40,245 bases of DNA, taken from assembly GCA_036897095.1 (NCBI GenBank), contig JAYMSP010000848.1, positions 1 to 40,245 on the forward strand, written 5' to 3'. Below are positions 21,612 through 33,174 of the stretch, one piece after another. A program made the position numbers and the translations under genes. This stretch comes from Plantago elongata (taxonomy: Eukaryota; Streptophyta; Magnoliopsida; Lamiales; Plantaginaceae). Numbering within the stretch: position 1 is the first letter of the stretch; every line of letters starts with the position of its first letter. Under the pieces are notes generated by a model. It was not told the origin of the DNA. It saw nothing but the letters and a program-made list of their open reading frames with translations, and ran no database searches.

Positions 21612-23650
21612 TTGGCGCCATCTTTGGAAACGGTACAGAAAAGCATGCCACCCCGAGCTTCTAAGCGGGTACCCAGCTCTGGTGCTGCCCCGACACCCGA
21701 AGATCAGAATCAAGCAGAGACAACCAACCGAGCAACGAAAGCCACCTCAATAGCAAACCTGACCAGAATTGATGGCCATCCCTCAACATTTTGCCGACCC
21801 TGGCAAGGATGCTCCAGAAACAAGTCAACGTCTAAAACTCACGGCACGGGACAAAGGAAAAAGTCGAGAAGTCCCCGATGAGAACGAGTATCACAATGAT
21901 TGCTGGCCTCCGGGCTTCAATGGAGCAATCAAGCAGTTGGAACACCGCATTGAAACCAACCCCAGAAAGACACTCACCAACCAAGATGAGGCACAATCCA
22001 AGTCTCACACCGTTTTCAATTAACAGAGAGTCAAGAGGCGTCGTACGAAGAAAAAGAATTAGAGAGGTGCACAAAAACCTCTTCCCGACCTAAGGGACTT
22101 GTGGAATGAGAAAAGTCGTATGGCCTATTTTGAGTGGCGTGAAGGTTCCGAGGAATCTCAAATGACAAGGAGTCGGTATAATCCGGGCAATCATGTGCCA
22201 GAACCTAGTTGAGCCACAACTCGGATTTCCCAAGACATTACCGTTGAAGATTATTGTCAGGAAGTTGAACCTCCCCCTCGACCCCTGACAAGGGAAGAAA
22301 TCTCCATCCAACAAAGAGCTCTTGCTATTAAACAGGAGAACTTGCAGAAGTTGATAAGGGCTAGTGAAATTGTGAATTTTTGAGATACTACTAGTATTAA
22401 TCCTAGTCCCTTGACTTCCGCCATTTACAAGGCGTTGCTTCCCGACAATAGGGTTGTTCCCCTCAAACTCGGTACATATGATGGAACAACATGTCCCGTG
22501 GAACATCAGGTTCGATATGAAAGCGAGATGTCAGGACATGGTTTCAGCAAGCATACATACGCGCAAACATTTCCTAGAGCATTTCATGGAAATGCTATGG
22601 ATTGGTGGTTACGACTATGACCTGGGTCAATTAGTTCCTACGACCAGCTGATAACTACCTTTGTGTGAAATTTTGAGAACTATTAGACCAAGAAAAAGCC
22701 CATCACCTACTTGGCAAATGTCATTCAGAGAAATAATGAGTCCTTGAGACCCTTCATGACTAGATTCAACGAGGTTGTCTAGCTCGTTGAGAGTCATACC
22801 TGGAAATAAAAACTGGGGTATTTGTACTCCAACATGAAGCATGAAGCCTTGAGATCTTTTATCTCGGAAGGAAGGGCTCGAAATGACATAATGTTGGATG
22901 ATGCCGTGGAAGGATTCATGATCGGGGAAGAATACTACTGCAAGCACTATCCGACCCGAACTGAGGAGAAAAGGGATAGGAATGATCGGAATGACACCAA
23001 AGGTCAACCTCCACAGAAGATGGAAAAAAGGAACAATGAACCTTTTCGAGGCCTATAAACTTGTCGTCGTTGGAGCCCAAAAGGCTATGCAAATTACTCA
23101 ATTTTGAATGTTCCGAGGACTAAAGTATTGGCGGCCATCGAGAACAAGAATTATGGTCTCCAATGGCCTAAGAGGTTTAAAGAAAGCCGACAGTCGAAGA
23201 ATTCAAATCAATACTGTCAATTTCACAAACAATCTGGGCATCATACTAAAGATTGTGTGGATTTAAAGAACAAGATTGAAAGGTTGATTGAAATGGGGTA
23301 CCTGAAGGATTATATCCTGCGGCGTGATTACGACCATTCTCGTAATAAGGAACAACCTAAGCATCAATCCCGTGAAAGAGGACACTATGGCCGACATGAG
23401 AAGAACTCTCGTGGCAAACATAATCGAGATGATCCCGGGAAGGAAGATTATGAGAATGCTCTGAGTAAGGGAATGATTTGTGCCATCATTGGAAGCCCAG
23501 CTAGAGGAGATAGTAAAAAAGCTCGGGAAGTGATGGCTCGAAACCTCAAACGGTCGTATGAAAACCTCATCAACCAGATTGAGAAAGGATTTAACAACAT
23601 GTCCTTTGAAGAATCGGAAGCCCCATCGTCTTGTGTCGGTCAAGGAGTTG
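21612..23650 (+). pseudogene. gag of the gypsy element (broken)
   Basis: Gag forms the virus-like particle and packages element RNA. Spread over a mostly single frame with at least eight in-frame stops are an N-terminal acidic/proline region (21780-22380), a Retrotrans_gag domain (22480-22900: FPRAFHGNAMDWWLRL, PITYLANVIQRNNESLRPF, TRFNEVV) and a basic region. The last part (23104-23757) is open, with a zinc-knuckle-like CQFHKQSGHHTKDC (23215-23256) and the Tat-typical context LIEMGYLKDYI. Stops include those at 22020-22022, 22381-22383, 22618-22620 and 23056-23058. No functional protein is possible. Confidence 0.8.
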
Positions 23651-24100
23651 TAAACAATCCAGACGTACCACTAGTGGTATCGATGGATATTTTCAATTAC
23701 ACTATGGCTAAAATACTGATTAACACCGGAAGTTCTGCCAACATCATCTTTACATAAACTCTGGGAAAATGGAACTCAAGCCTGAAGGACTACGAAGCAT
23801 AACCACCAGCTTGCAAGGATTTGGAGGAGCCGAGGTACGACCCTTGGGAAGCCTCTATCTGGCTGTCTTAATGGGTCGACATCCCTACCGAGTCACTCAA
23901 CAAGTATTGTTCATGGTGGTAGATGTCGTCTTTGATTACACTGTCATCTTCGGAAAATTGGGAATCAATGCCTTCAGAGCCATACCATCGACCTTCCATC
24001 TCAAGATGAAATTCCCTACTCCAACATAAATAGGTGTGATAGAAGGAAACAGAAGAGACGCATGGGAATGCTACACCCTCTCAGCAAAAATAATGTTCAC
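23651..24100 (+). pseudogene. Retroviral-type aspartic protease-like segment (broken)
   Basis: This segment follows gag directly. The active-site triad region reads ILINTGSSANIIF, where the catalytic Asp of the usual D-T/G-G-S is Asn. A stop at 23755-23757 falls just after it. The next frame (23769-24029) continues with GFGGAEVRPLGSLYL and FGKLGINAFRAIPSTFHLKM, the second half of Tat-lineage proteases, followed by another stop. The element's own RT domain should come next but is absent. Confidence 0.75.
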
Positions 24101-24266
24101 GATCTAACCACGTGTAGAGCATCCGACGATTAAAATTTAAAGTGACACAGTAATTATTCCTAAATAACTGTTCCGTTTCTCCACGCATGTGAATTAGGGT
24201 ATTTACCGCCCGTAATTCAAGAAAGGAGAATACGAATAAATACGGTCATAATTGCTCAAGCATATA

Positions 24267-24509
24267 AATCAATTGTTCTCAATCATTGATAAGTCGGGAT
24301 AAACCCCCGACCCAACAACATTTGGAGAAAATCCTTAACGATTATTCTACATTTTTAATCAATTGTTCTCAAACATTGATAAGTCAGGATAAACCCTCGA
24401 TCCAACAACATTTGGAGAAAATCTTTAGTTATTATTCTACCTTTTTAATCAATTGTTCTCAAACATTCATAAGTCGGGATAAACCCTCGACCCAAAAACA
24501 TTTGGAGAA
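24267..24509. repeat. 90-bp tandem array, left part
   Basis: Units start at 24267, 24357 and 24447 (AATCAATTGTTCTCAA), each with AAGTCGGGATAAACC, GACCCAACAACATTTGGAGA and TTATTCTACMTTTTT. The third copy is cut at 24509 by the copia insertion. The array continues at 33175. Confidence 0.95.
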
Positions 24510-25273
24510 TGTTAGAGTTATTGGACCAGGATTGGTACTGGAACAGTAAACAATGTTGACTCCAATGATGAGTCAACAATGATTGTCCGTGTAGAATAAA
24601 TTGCAGCAGATAGACAAACAGATTTCCACAAATCAAGCCAGCATATATAAAATATGTTGACGGTGTCGTAGGCTAAATTTCCACTATTCAGAATAATGAA
24701 ATTACACAAGGAGTATATGATCAATCACATAACGAATGATCAACTCACGGAAAAACTAGACCTAGAATAAACTCGAACAAAGAACCTATTCTAGTCACTA
24801 TCACGATGAATGATTCACAAACACATGTTTGATGAACATCCACAATATGATAGCAATTACAAGTCTAGTAAAGCAAGACACACAAGTATGATATGAATAC
24901 CAAAGGTCTCGGTGTGTGTTTGCAAAGTAGCCTTCTTCCTGTATATATAGAGTCTTCGACTTCTTTCAAATAGGGGAAGGAATACTGCAGATGGGAGTTT
25001 TCTTCTTTGCTTTGTTGCGCCGGCTGCTAGAAGGAATTGTCTGAACAATGGAGATCTTTTTCCAAATATTTCCTTCTAGTCTTTGTCTTGAAGATTATTT
25101 CTATATTGTGGTTGATCTCTTGCTTTTTCTTAAAGGAAGTCTTTGATCACAATTAATTAGTCCAATTACCAAGGTTGTTTCCTGCAAAATAAACACTCAA
25201 ACAACCACAACCATTGAACTAATTAAGAAAGAAAAGATTAATATATAAAGTGCATAATGCAATGACACTTTCA
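24510..25273 (-). repeat. 3' LTR of the copia element
   Basis: 764 bases, TGTTAGAG...CTTTCA on the + strand. Near 24552-24576 it holds a perfect hairpin TGTTGACTC-CAATGAT-GAGTCAACA. It lacks a 15-base segment duplicated in the other LTR (near 32466-32492). Confidence 0.93.
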
Positions 25274-25548
25274 ATCTCCCCCTTAAAGATCACATAGAGA
25301 GAAAAAGCATAAAGATTTTCAGATATGTGCATTAAATATGCAACAAGTACAACCAATGATAACCAGAAAAACCCAAAAATGATGACAACATCGGAAATAG
25401 GACCACTCTTATTGTAAGTTAGACAGAAGCCCCAAGGAATATAGATCCGATTAACACCACTGATGCGGAGGCAAGATAGAGTGAGATAGAATGCAACATG
25501 AAACACACCAATATTGCCCTTGAAAGAATGAAAACATAGCATGTGGTA

Positions 25549-25578
25549 TTTTTATTTATTTTATTTTATTTTATTTTG
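25549..25578. repeat. ATTTT pentanucleotide microsatellite
   Basis: About six TTTTA units in the copia element's 3' untranslated region. Confidence 0.8.
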
Positions 25579-25609
25579 TTAATGTTTTTGCACAGTGAGT
25601 AGGACACAC

Positions 25610-25830
25610 ATTGAATGCAGGAAACCAGAGCCCCATGCACCCTAACAGTATCACATACTCTTTCAGTAAAACATGTGTGCACATATGACTGAATGCAGGC
25701 TGCCGGAACTCTATACACCCCAGTATCCCAATGCATGCACATTATATGTCTCAACTTTATAGAAACTACCTCAAGTAGACTATCACACCGAATGCGGGCA
25801 TCCTAAACCCCACGCAACCCAGTATAAAAG
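25610..25830. repeat. Three degenerate repeats in the copia 3' non-coding region
   Basis: Related blocks of about 45 bases start near 25613, 25690 and 25789. Each follows RAATGCRGG, an AAMYCYA core, a CATGCACCC/ACACCCC/ACGCAACCC box and then AGTAT. Spacings are about 77 and 99 bases. They sit between the RNase H end and the polypurine tract, where no protein is encoded. Confidence 0.6.
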
Positions 25831-26269
25831 TAAATTATATCTAGTAGTTCCAGTGCACAACCACAACCATAAACAACAAAGGGGCAACATCAAATGCAGA
25901 TCAAAGCAGAGGAGTAAAAAGACCATAAAACAACACCAATGGATTTTTCATAAATCAAACACCCAAGGACCTCAATTCCCTTCAACCTTGATTTCAAGTA
26001 ATCTTTCAGACCCTAAGCATCACCATCCTGAGCTTCCACACCGAGAACAAACACAGACAGCACAACACACATAAAGCAAAAAAAAAAGGAAAAAAACATA
26101 ATCACTAAAAGACAGACTGTCAATGTTGATCGTGATGTCAAGTCAACATTACAGCTAACACTGCAAATCATAGAGTGCACATACCGATAGACCTCCTTAG
26201 ATTGTTGAATCTCTCTTTGACCAGAGGTTTGGTAAAGGTATTAGCAAGTTGATTTGTGGTTTCTATATG

Positions 26270-27460
26270 TTCTATGTCAAAGACACGCTTGTTGACCATG
26301 TCCTTAGAAAATGATGCATAATGTCAATATGTTGAGTGCAAGAATGATGAGCAGGATTCTTAGAAATAAGAATGCCACTAAGGTTATCACAAAAAATCAA
26401 GAGGGTATCACTTTCAAGACCATAATCATGCAACATGTTTTTCAACCAAATGAGTTGAGATACACAAATCTGTTTCTGGCTATACCAAGACACAAGATTA
26501 GGATCAAGATAAACACAACCTCCACTATTGGATATCCAATCATCAAGATCATCAGCCAATCAGACTCACTAAATTTCCCTAGATTAGTGTTTGACTCGCA
26601 TGCCAACCATAATCCCAAATTAACAGCTCCTGACACATACCTGAGAATCCTCTTTAGATCAGTCAGGTGAGAACTTTTACGGTTGGATTGATACCTGGCA
26701 CAAAGATAGATTGGGAATATGATATCTGGTCTAGTGGCAGAGAGGTATAAAATGCTTCCAATCATTGATCTGTCCAATGTTGGGTCAACATCTTCCCCAA
26801 CATCGATCTTGTTGAGGTTGAGAGCAATAGTCATGGGAGTGTTGCAGGGATTTGCACTCTTTGCATTGTTCAATCCAGACTTTTTGATCAGATTCTTTGC
26901 ATATTTCTCCTGTGATAGAAATAAACCATCTTTGCAGTACAAAGAAGAAATTAAGTTCTCCAATTATGTTTAATTCAAATGCACATGTCATAGATTGAAC
27001 AAACTGATCTACCAAGAAACTAATCAATCATGGTAGTGTTAGTTGAACCAAAAACTATATCATTAACATAGGAATGAACAATGCAAAGAAATTTCCCTTT
27101 CCTAAGGATAAACTAAGTTTGATCACTCTCCCCTTTTTTGAAGTCAAAGTCAACTAAGAATTTTGTTAAGACTTGCTTTAGACAACACAAATAATTTTGC
27201 ATTTTAAACAAATAATCAAGATGACTTGGATCTTCAAAACCTTTAGGTTGATTCACATCGACTTCTTCATCAAAACAGTCATTCATAAAGACACCTATAA
27301 CATTGACATCAAGGGGTTTCGGAACTGAGGTCCAAACTTTACTAGTTCTGAATTGATGGAGTTCATTTTGCATAGCTTCAATCACATTTGTTGATTCAGT
27401 AAGAGAGACAAGGCTAGAGAGACTTACAGATTGGCACAGTGTAGCATACATGACCAGTGC
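26270..27460 (-). pseudogene. Copia reverse transcriptase and RNase H (broken)
   Basis: These would copy element RNA into DNA. On the minus strand: an RT N-terminal stretch (AMQNELHQFRTSKVWTSVPK), a direct jump from VNVIG to VFMNDCFDEEVDVNQPKGFED, then CLKQ...LTKFLVDFDF. The catalytic box is YVND (27070-27059) instead of YVDD. After a frame change come RNase H-linked parts (GSILYLSATRPDI; LKRILRYVSG; SESDW) and an end with SGILISKNPAHHSCTQHIDI. The jump removes roughly the segment that holds the first catalytic Asp; a smaller gap follows CLKQ. Several frameshifts and stops are present. Confidence 0.85.
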
Positions 27461-27582
27461 TTTGTAATTCTTTCTAGGGTTACCTCTTAAAGTCCTTACA
27501 CTCGAGCTACCAATAACTTGAGTGTTTAGATGATATCTTCGACATCTAGGTGGGGGATCTCTCCTTACATCGTCCGTAAAAT

Positions 27583-28310
27583 TTATCTGAGGTTCAGGTT
27601 CAGACTTAGGACATGTACAAAATCATCTGACAGTGATTCAGATTCTTCGTCAGGAACAACGTCATCAATTGAGCTTTCAGTTTGCAATGTTGAGCTTGAT
27701 GTTGAGTCAACATTGTCATTAACATTGACACTGTCTCCTAGAACTGCATCAGAGGACTCAGGTTCAGCTTCCTGTTCTGTTTCAATACCTACATTTACAG
27801 AAGTAGTACATGTTTCCTGTACTATACCTGTTTCTTTGTTTTTCTGTGCAAATAGATTAGCATTATCAAAAGCAACATTCACAGATTCTTGAATTGTTTG
27901 GATCCTTGGATTATAAATTATAAAAACATGGCAATAGAGAGAATATCCAACAAAGAGACCTTTCAATTCACAAAATTTGGCAAATAATTGATTCCCAACT
28001 TTCTTACCATGATTAGATCTAATTCTTTGAACCTCATTGGAGTAGAGAGTACAAGAGCTAGCATGCAATTTCTTGAAAGAATTAAAAGTTTTAGAATTTT
28101 CTTTTAGAAGGTTTATCCAAATAAAACTAGAAAAATCATCAACTATGACAAAGATGTACCATTTGTCTTCAAGACTTTCAACTTCAATTGGACCGATGAG
28201 ATCCATATGCAAGTGTTCAAAGCAATTAAATGTACCTCTTTGTTGTCCTTCAGTTTGAAGAGAGGGATGCACAACTCTAGTTTGCTTACCACTTAGACAA
28301 TCTCTAGAAA
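27583..28310 (-). pseudogene. Copia integrase (broken, core deleted)
   Basis: Integrase would insert element cDNA. Visible: DCLSGKQTR and FEHLHMDLIGP with the first catalytic Asp, then FVIVDDFSSFIW. The second catalytic site reads RSNHG (Asp to Asn). Right after FAKFCELKG the sequence jumps to LFVGYSLYCHVFIIYNPR, which in copia elements lies about 100 residues further on. The third catalytic residue (Glu) is therefore missing. The downstream acidic, Ser-rich linker is open to 27583. Confidence 0.85.
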
Positions 28311-28830
28311 CATGTTTTACAGTGTTTGTGAGCTTTGGCACTCAAGTGACATCTCCAAATTTCATGAGTTTCACCAAATTCTTGTTATTCACATGTCCAA
28401 ATTTTCTGCACCAGATCTCAGCATCATCATTTGTTGCAAGGTTGCAATTTTGAGAGGCAGTCATAACATATCAGTTGTCTCAAGACCTTGTACATGTCAT
28501 AACAACCTTCTGATCTGCACAAGTGTAAACTAGACAAGAAACTTTATCGAATTTAACTTCTAAGTCATCTTCACACAAATGGTTTATGCTCACAAGATTA
28601 GTTGTTTAGCCTTCAACTAACAAAATATTATTAAGATTAGGATATCCTTCAATGAAAAGAGTTCCTTTTCAAAGAATTCTGTTCTTGTAGCTTCCACCAA
28701 AACTCACTAATCCAGACTTTTGGGAGACATAGTTTGCTAGATGCTTGAGATTGTCAGTCATGTGATGTGAGCACCCACTTTCAAGGTACCAAATTTATGC
28801 ATTGTTAGGAGAGGTAGCAATAGAAAAAGC
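28311..28830 (-). pseudogene. Copia protease and GAG-pre-integrase domain (broken)
   Basis: The protease box reads WYLESGCSHHMTD (about 28793-28755), where the catalytic Asp of D-S-G is Glu. The GAG-pre-integrase domain follows (EIWCRKFGHVNNKNLVKLMK, about 28425-28366), with several in-frame stops between. It continues into the integrase zinc region. Confidence 0.8.
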
Positions 28831-29178
28831 AATATTGCAAACAATCTTTTCCCTAGGAGCTCCAACTCCTTTATGCTTATCTTTAGGATTTTTTTTGAGT
28901 AATACAACCACTACTTGAATGAGTAGGAGCAGAAGAAGTAGAATTGAGACCAACCTTTTCAGAACTTACCCATGTTGACTTAGATGTTGATGCAAATTAA
29001 CCTTGGTTTTGTCAGTTCTGGGAATTGTTGACTTGGATGTTGAAGCAATATTGGTGTCAACACTGGGTTTGTCACTTTTCTTAGTAGGTTCAGTTTGAAT
29101 TATTTCCTCAGAGGCAGTCTCATAAGAGTTTTGCTCTGTACTGGAACTTTCTATCTTACCCTTTTTCAGATCTCTTAG

Positions 29179-29326
29179 TGTTGGTCCAGATAACGGTAAA
29201 GGAAAAGACTAGAGGGGAGGGGGATGTGAATAGTCTTTTCAAACTTTTGTCGATAAACACGATTTCTCATATACTTGAAGATATCTGATATGAGATAGAT
29301 AAATGAGTTTGTGCTTAGCAAGAGTA

Positions 29327-29366
<40 letters not shown>

Positions 29367-30610
29367 GCTGAAATGTAAATACAGAAAGTAAATGACACAT
29401 AAATTATAGTGGTATCTGGAGGTGGCGTAATCCTCCAACTAATCCACTTGGCCTTCAGAGACCTAGAATTCACTAGAACAGATAATTGAGTTCTCCTTAC
29501 AATTGATCCTATTCTACGATTCATATAACAAATGGTTCCCAACCAAATGTTCCCCCTGAGTTGTTCCCCAGCTCCTAGAGCCATGTACTTCATGTACTCA
29601 AGATAACCTTGGAGTTATTCCTTGATTTCCCAGATCAAGTACTTCTTGTACTCCATGCTTTGATGGTGTTGGTGATATGTTTGCCAGGTGAGCTTCTCTT
29701 AATAACTTTTCATTTATGTCCAGAGAGCTTTAAGAGATAACACTACTTGATATACTTGTTCAGTATATGGAGGTTCTCTTTAACTGACCCAAGTTTGTGA
29801 GATTTGTTCAAGAGAATGAATCTCAAATAGTTATCCAACAATTCAACTCTTTTACAAATTACTCTACTTGTTGAAGGATCAGGACTCTTAGAACTACTAG
29901 TGAATTCTCGAGCTTGTTAGTTGCAACAAATAGCTTGGAGAATTGTAGTAAGAATGTTTGAGAGAATACTTGCTTGATTGTAGATGTGAATGTAGTTCGT
30001 GTGTGTATTTCTCAACTTCTAAGTGGTGATATTTATAGGTGAATTTGATAGTCGTTTGAATAGTATCCATTAGACATATTTCAAATTCAATCTGTTCATA
30101 TCTTGAAATTAGTACTCCCATGCATATATCTCTTTTCAGAGAGTTTTGCAGAAGGATAGTGACATTTCTATCCAGCATTATATATAGTGTACTATATTTC
30201 GTTCTGTAGTCTCAATGAATGCATATAGATTCATGAAGCATTATATGTTCCATCTCTCAGAAACCTGTTGTCACAAAAACTTAGTTGTGACTTTGTTTTG
30301 TGAACAAAACACAAGTCTATACATAGCTTTCTGGAAATAACTATCTAAGGAGACTTTCCTCCTTTATTTTCAGATACCTTTGTGCAAAAGGTCTTCTCCT
30401 CTGCTTGGATGCCTCCTTCTTGATCTTCTTCAAGCTAAATAAAAATTACATTTAGAGATCTAACATCATATTACAAGGTTTCTAAAAACTATTATACTTG
30501 GTGTATTTATTCTTTACAATGGTCAAGTAACCTAGAGTACTAAACACCTTTCTGAAACTAGGATAAGTCACTGTGTTGGATGATCAAAATACTAACAAAT
30601 ATTCCTAACA
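29179..30610. mobile_element. Solo LTR (about 1.43 kb) inserted in the copia element
   Basis: Starts TGTTGGTCCAG and ends TTCCTAACA, a TG...CA LTR with matched ends (TGTTGG/CTAACA). It is flanked by CTTAG at 29174-29178 and 30611-30615. Copia coding text resumes on both sides, and no internal domain is present. This fits recombination between the two LTRs of a third, unrelated element. It includes a GT microsatellite (29331-29366). Confidence 0.85.
29331..29366. repeat. GT dinucleotide microsatellite
   Basis: About 18 uninterrupted GT units inside the solo LTR. Confidence 0.95.
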
Positions 30611-30615
30611 CTTAG

Positions 30616-32347
30616 GTAGGTAAAGCAGTAGGGTTTCTTATGACCAATTTTATGACAATAATTGACACACACATGTTTCCTTACCTTCTTCTTTGACAAA
30701 AACATGGGTATTGACCATATCAGAAAGGGGTTCAACTTTTTCTTTAGATTCAGAGTTACCTAAATCACTTTTGCAGTACATGGCACATCCAAATTTCTTT
30801 TCAAAGGACGAAATATATCTACCAGTGTAACCTAGACCAGTGGTGCCATCATTGACCATATCAAGTATGTCATTAAGTTTAGAAGAAGAGTTCCGGTTAG
30901 AGATTACCTTCTTTTCTTTGTCAAGCTCAGCAGTTACCTTACAGAATTCAACATCCTTTTTGGTGAGAGCTACTTCAAGCTTGACAATGGTGGATTTCAG
31001 GCTATCATTCTCCTTTTATGTTTTCTTTGAAAATTTCTTCAGTTTCTTAAATTCCTTGAGGATTCTTTCATACATCAGTTGAAATCCTTCAACCATCTGT
31101 TCATCAGTGTACGCTTCATCGAAGGGAATATTTGTATCAAAATCAATCGAACCATGTAGATACAAGACATTAGTAGAAACTGATTTCTCAGGGTTAGTCC
31201 AGGACACTGATTCACATAACTGTGAGTCATCATAGTCAAAAAAGAATACTTTCTTCATTGATGGCATCTCAATGTTGACACAACAGTGGTTGTCAACATC
31301 GTCCAAAGCTGAGAGCTGAGCTGTGGCATCATTGTCCTCTTCATGTTCATCATCACTGAGGGAAGCAAGCAGATTCTTTTTCTGCTTTCGAAAAGTGTTA
31401 GCACATTCATTCTGATAATAACCCCAACCTTGACATTCAAAACACCTAACCTTGCTAAGTTGATCATCACTTAGCTTAGAGCTGGAGTTAGATCTAACAT
31501 GTTTTTTCTTGAAATTGCTAGTCCCTTTACTTGCAGAACCTTGGTTAGTGTTTTTTTTATTGAATTTCATTCTAACGAATTTAGTAACCAGGTTGTTGTA
31601 TGTTTCATCAGACACATCAGAGTCATCACTACTATCATGTACATGTTCAGTAACTTTATCTTTAAACTTGGATTGCAAAGATATACTATGGATTTTGGTT
31701 CCTCGTCTTTCATTATCTTTCATCTCATAATTTTTTAGGTTGTTCATCAGAGTATGAAAGTCCATAGTAGCCAAGTTTTGAGTATCTTCAAAAATAGTAA
31801 CTTTAGTGTCATATCTAGCAGAAAGAGATCTTAAAGCTTTTTAAATCAACTGTTGATTTGAAATAACATCACCAAGTTGTTGGATATCATTAGACATAGT
31901 CATAAGTTTGCGAAAATAAGATTCAATGGTTTCTTCATCAGTCATTCTTACATTTTCGAACTTAGACCAAAGCATGTGACGTTTAGTTTGTTTAACACTA
32001 TCATCACCTTCACAATGCAATTGAAGTAAATCCTAAGCTTGTTTAGCAGTGGTGCAGTTTTAAACAATTTTAAACATATGGATATCAACATGACTAAAGA
32101 TAGCATTTAAAGCTTTTTCATTGTTTGAGCTTAAGAGATACTGACTTGGATTAAATCGTTCTTCAGGGATTCGTACAATATCGCCATCATCATCAGGTCC
32201 TTCAGTAGGTCATACATAGCCTTCCACAATTGATCTCCAAGTACGGACTTCCAGAGCTTTGATGTATGTCCTCATCTTGATTTGCCATAAGGTGTAGTTT
32301 GACCCATCGAGCACATGTGGTTTGTTGACAATCGAGTAGACGTTCAT
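30616..32347 (-). pseudogene. Copia gag (broken)
   Basis: ATG at 32347-32345 lies about 40 bases after the primer site. The N-terminal part has the copia gag features (LDGSNYTLWQIKMRTYI; then YDTKVTIFEDTQNLATMDFH). The open part 31774-31016 carries the zinc knuckle CFECQGWGYYQNEC (about 31447-31402), with Tyr where His is expected, and an acidic stretch after it. A second knuckle-like CVNYCHKIGHKKPYC sits near 30675-30630 in another frame, just before the solo-LTR junction. Several stops and frameshifts occur. Confidence 0.8.
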
Positions 32348-32388
32348 TGTAGCAGTTGCAAATCCAGACACCAGAAATTAGGTGGCTG

Positions 32389-32400
32389 GCTCTGATGCCA
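32389..32400 (-). other. Copia primer-binding site (tRNA-Met type)
   Basis: Reads TGGCATCAGAGC on the minus strand, one base from the common TGGTATCAGAGC, two bases inside the 5' LTR end. Confidence 0.85.
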
Positions 32401-32402
32401 CT

Positions 32403-33174
32403 TGTTAGAATTATTGGACCAGGATTGGTATTGGAACAGTAAGCGATGTTGACTCCAATGATGATTCAACAATGCAGTCAACAATGATTGTCTGTGTAGA
32501 ATAAATTACAATGGATAGACAAACAAATGTCCAAAAATCAAGCTAGCATATATAAAATATGATGACGATGTCGTAGGCTAAATTTCCACTAGTAAGAATA
32601 ATGGAATTACACAAGGAGTATATGATCAATCACATAACGAATGATCAACTCACGGAAAAACTAGACCTAGAATAAACTCGAACAAATAACCTATTCCAGT
32701 CACTATCACGACGAATGATTCACAAACACATGTTTGATGAACATCCACAATATGATAACAAGTACAAGTCTAGTAAAGCAAGACATACAAGTATGATATG
32801 AATATCTAAAGTCTCGGTGTGTGTTTGCAAAGAAGCCTTCTTCATGTATGTAGAGTCTTTGACTTCTTGTTCGAATAGAGGAAGGAATGCTGCAAAAGGA
32901 AGTTTTCTTCTTTGCTTTGTTGGGCCGGCTGCTAGAAGGAATTGACTCAACAATGGAGATCTTTTTTCATATATTTACTTCTAGTCTTTGTCTTGAAGAT
33001 TCTTTCTATATTGTGGTTGATCTCTTACTTCTTCTTAAAGGAAGTCTTCGATCACAATTAGTCCAATTACCAAGATTGTTTCCTGCAAAATAAACACTCA
33101 AACAAACACAATCGTTGAACTAATTAAGAAATACAAGATTAATAAATAAAGTGCATTATGCAATGACACTTTCA
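32403..33174 (-). repeat. 5' LTR of the copia element
   Basis: 772 bases, matching 24510-25273 with substitutions at very roughly 8% over the first 190 bases by eye, plus a 15-base internal duplication (TCAACAATG...TCAACAATG). Confidence 0.93.

Larger units (their letters stand above)
24510..33174 (-). mobile_element. Ty1/copia LTR retrotransposon, minus orientation, inserted in the 90-bp array
   Basis: The element is flanked by GAGAA (24505-24509 and 33175-33179) and bounded by LTRs 24510-25273 and 32403-33174. On the minus strand the order is 5' LTR, primer site TGGCATCAGAGC (32400-32389, tRNA-Met type), gag, protease, integrase, reverse transcriptase, RNase H, polypurine tract (AAGGGGGAGAT, 25284-25274) and 3' LTR. 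Protease-integrase-RT order defines Ty1/copia. The knuckle text (CFECQG.GYYQNEC) resembles Sirevirus-like copia elements, which is a tentative lineage call. Every domain is broken, and a solo LTR of another element lies inside (29179-30610). Confidence 0.9.

Noticed and set aside
22627-23643. Minus-strand frames over gypsy gag
   Set aside because: The + strand carries the Retrotrans_gag and zinc-knuckle text; the minus frames show no family pattern and are shadows.
24267-24509. CRISPR-like array of regularly spaced repeats
   Set aside because: Units are contiguous 90-mers without unique spacers, in plant retrotransposon DNA.
26311-26973. + strand frames across 26311-26973
   Set aside because: Shadows of the minus-strand copia RT/RNase H text, which matches the family.
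29175-29593. Minus-strand frames with Thr-His repeats
   Set aside because: They are products of the GT microsatellite in the solo LTR, with no other coding signal.
29179-30610. Complete third retrotransposon
   Set aside because: Only 1.4 kb between target duplications, with no internal primer site, polypurine tract or second LTR; a solo LTR fits better.
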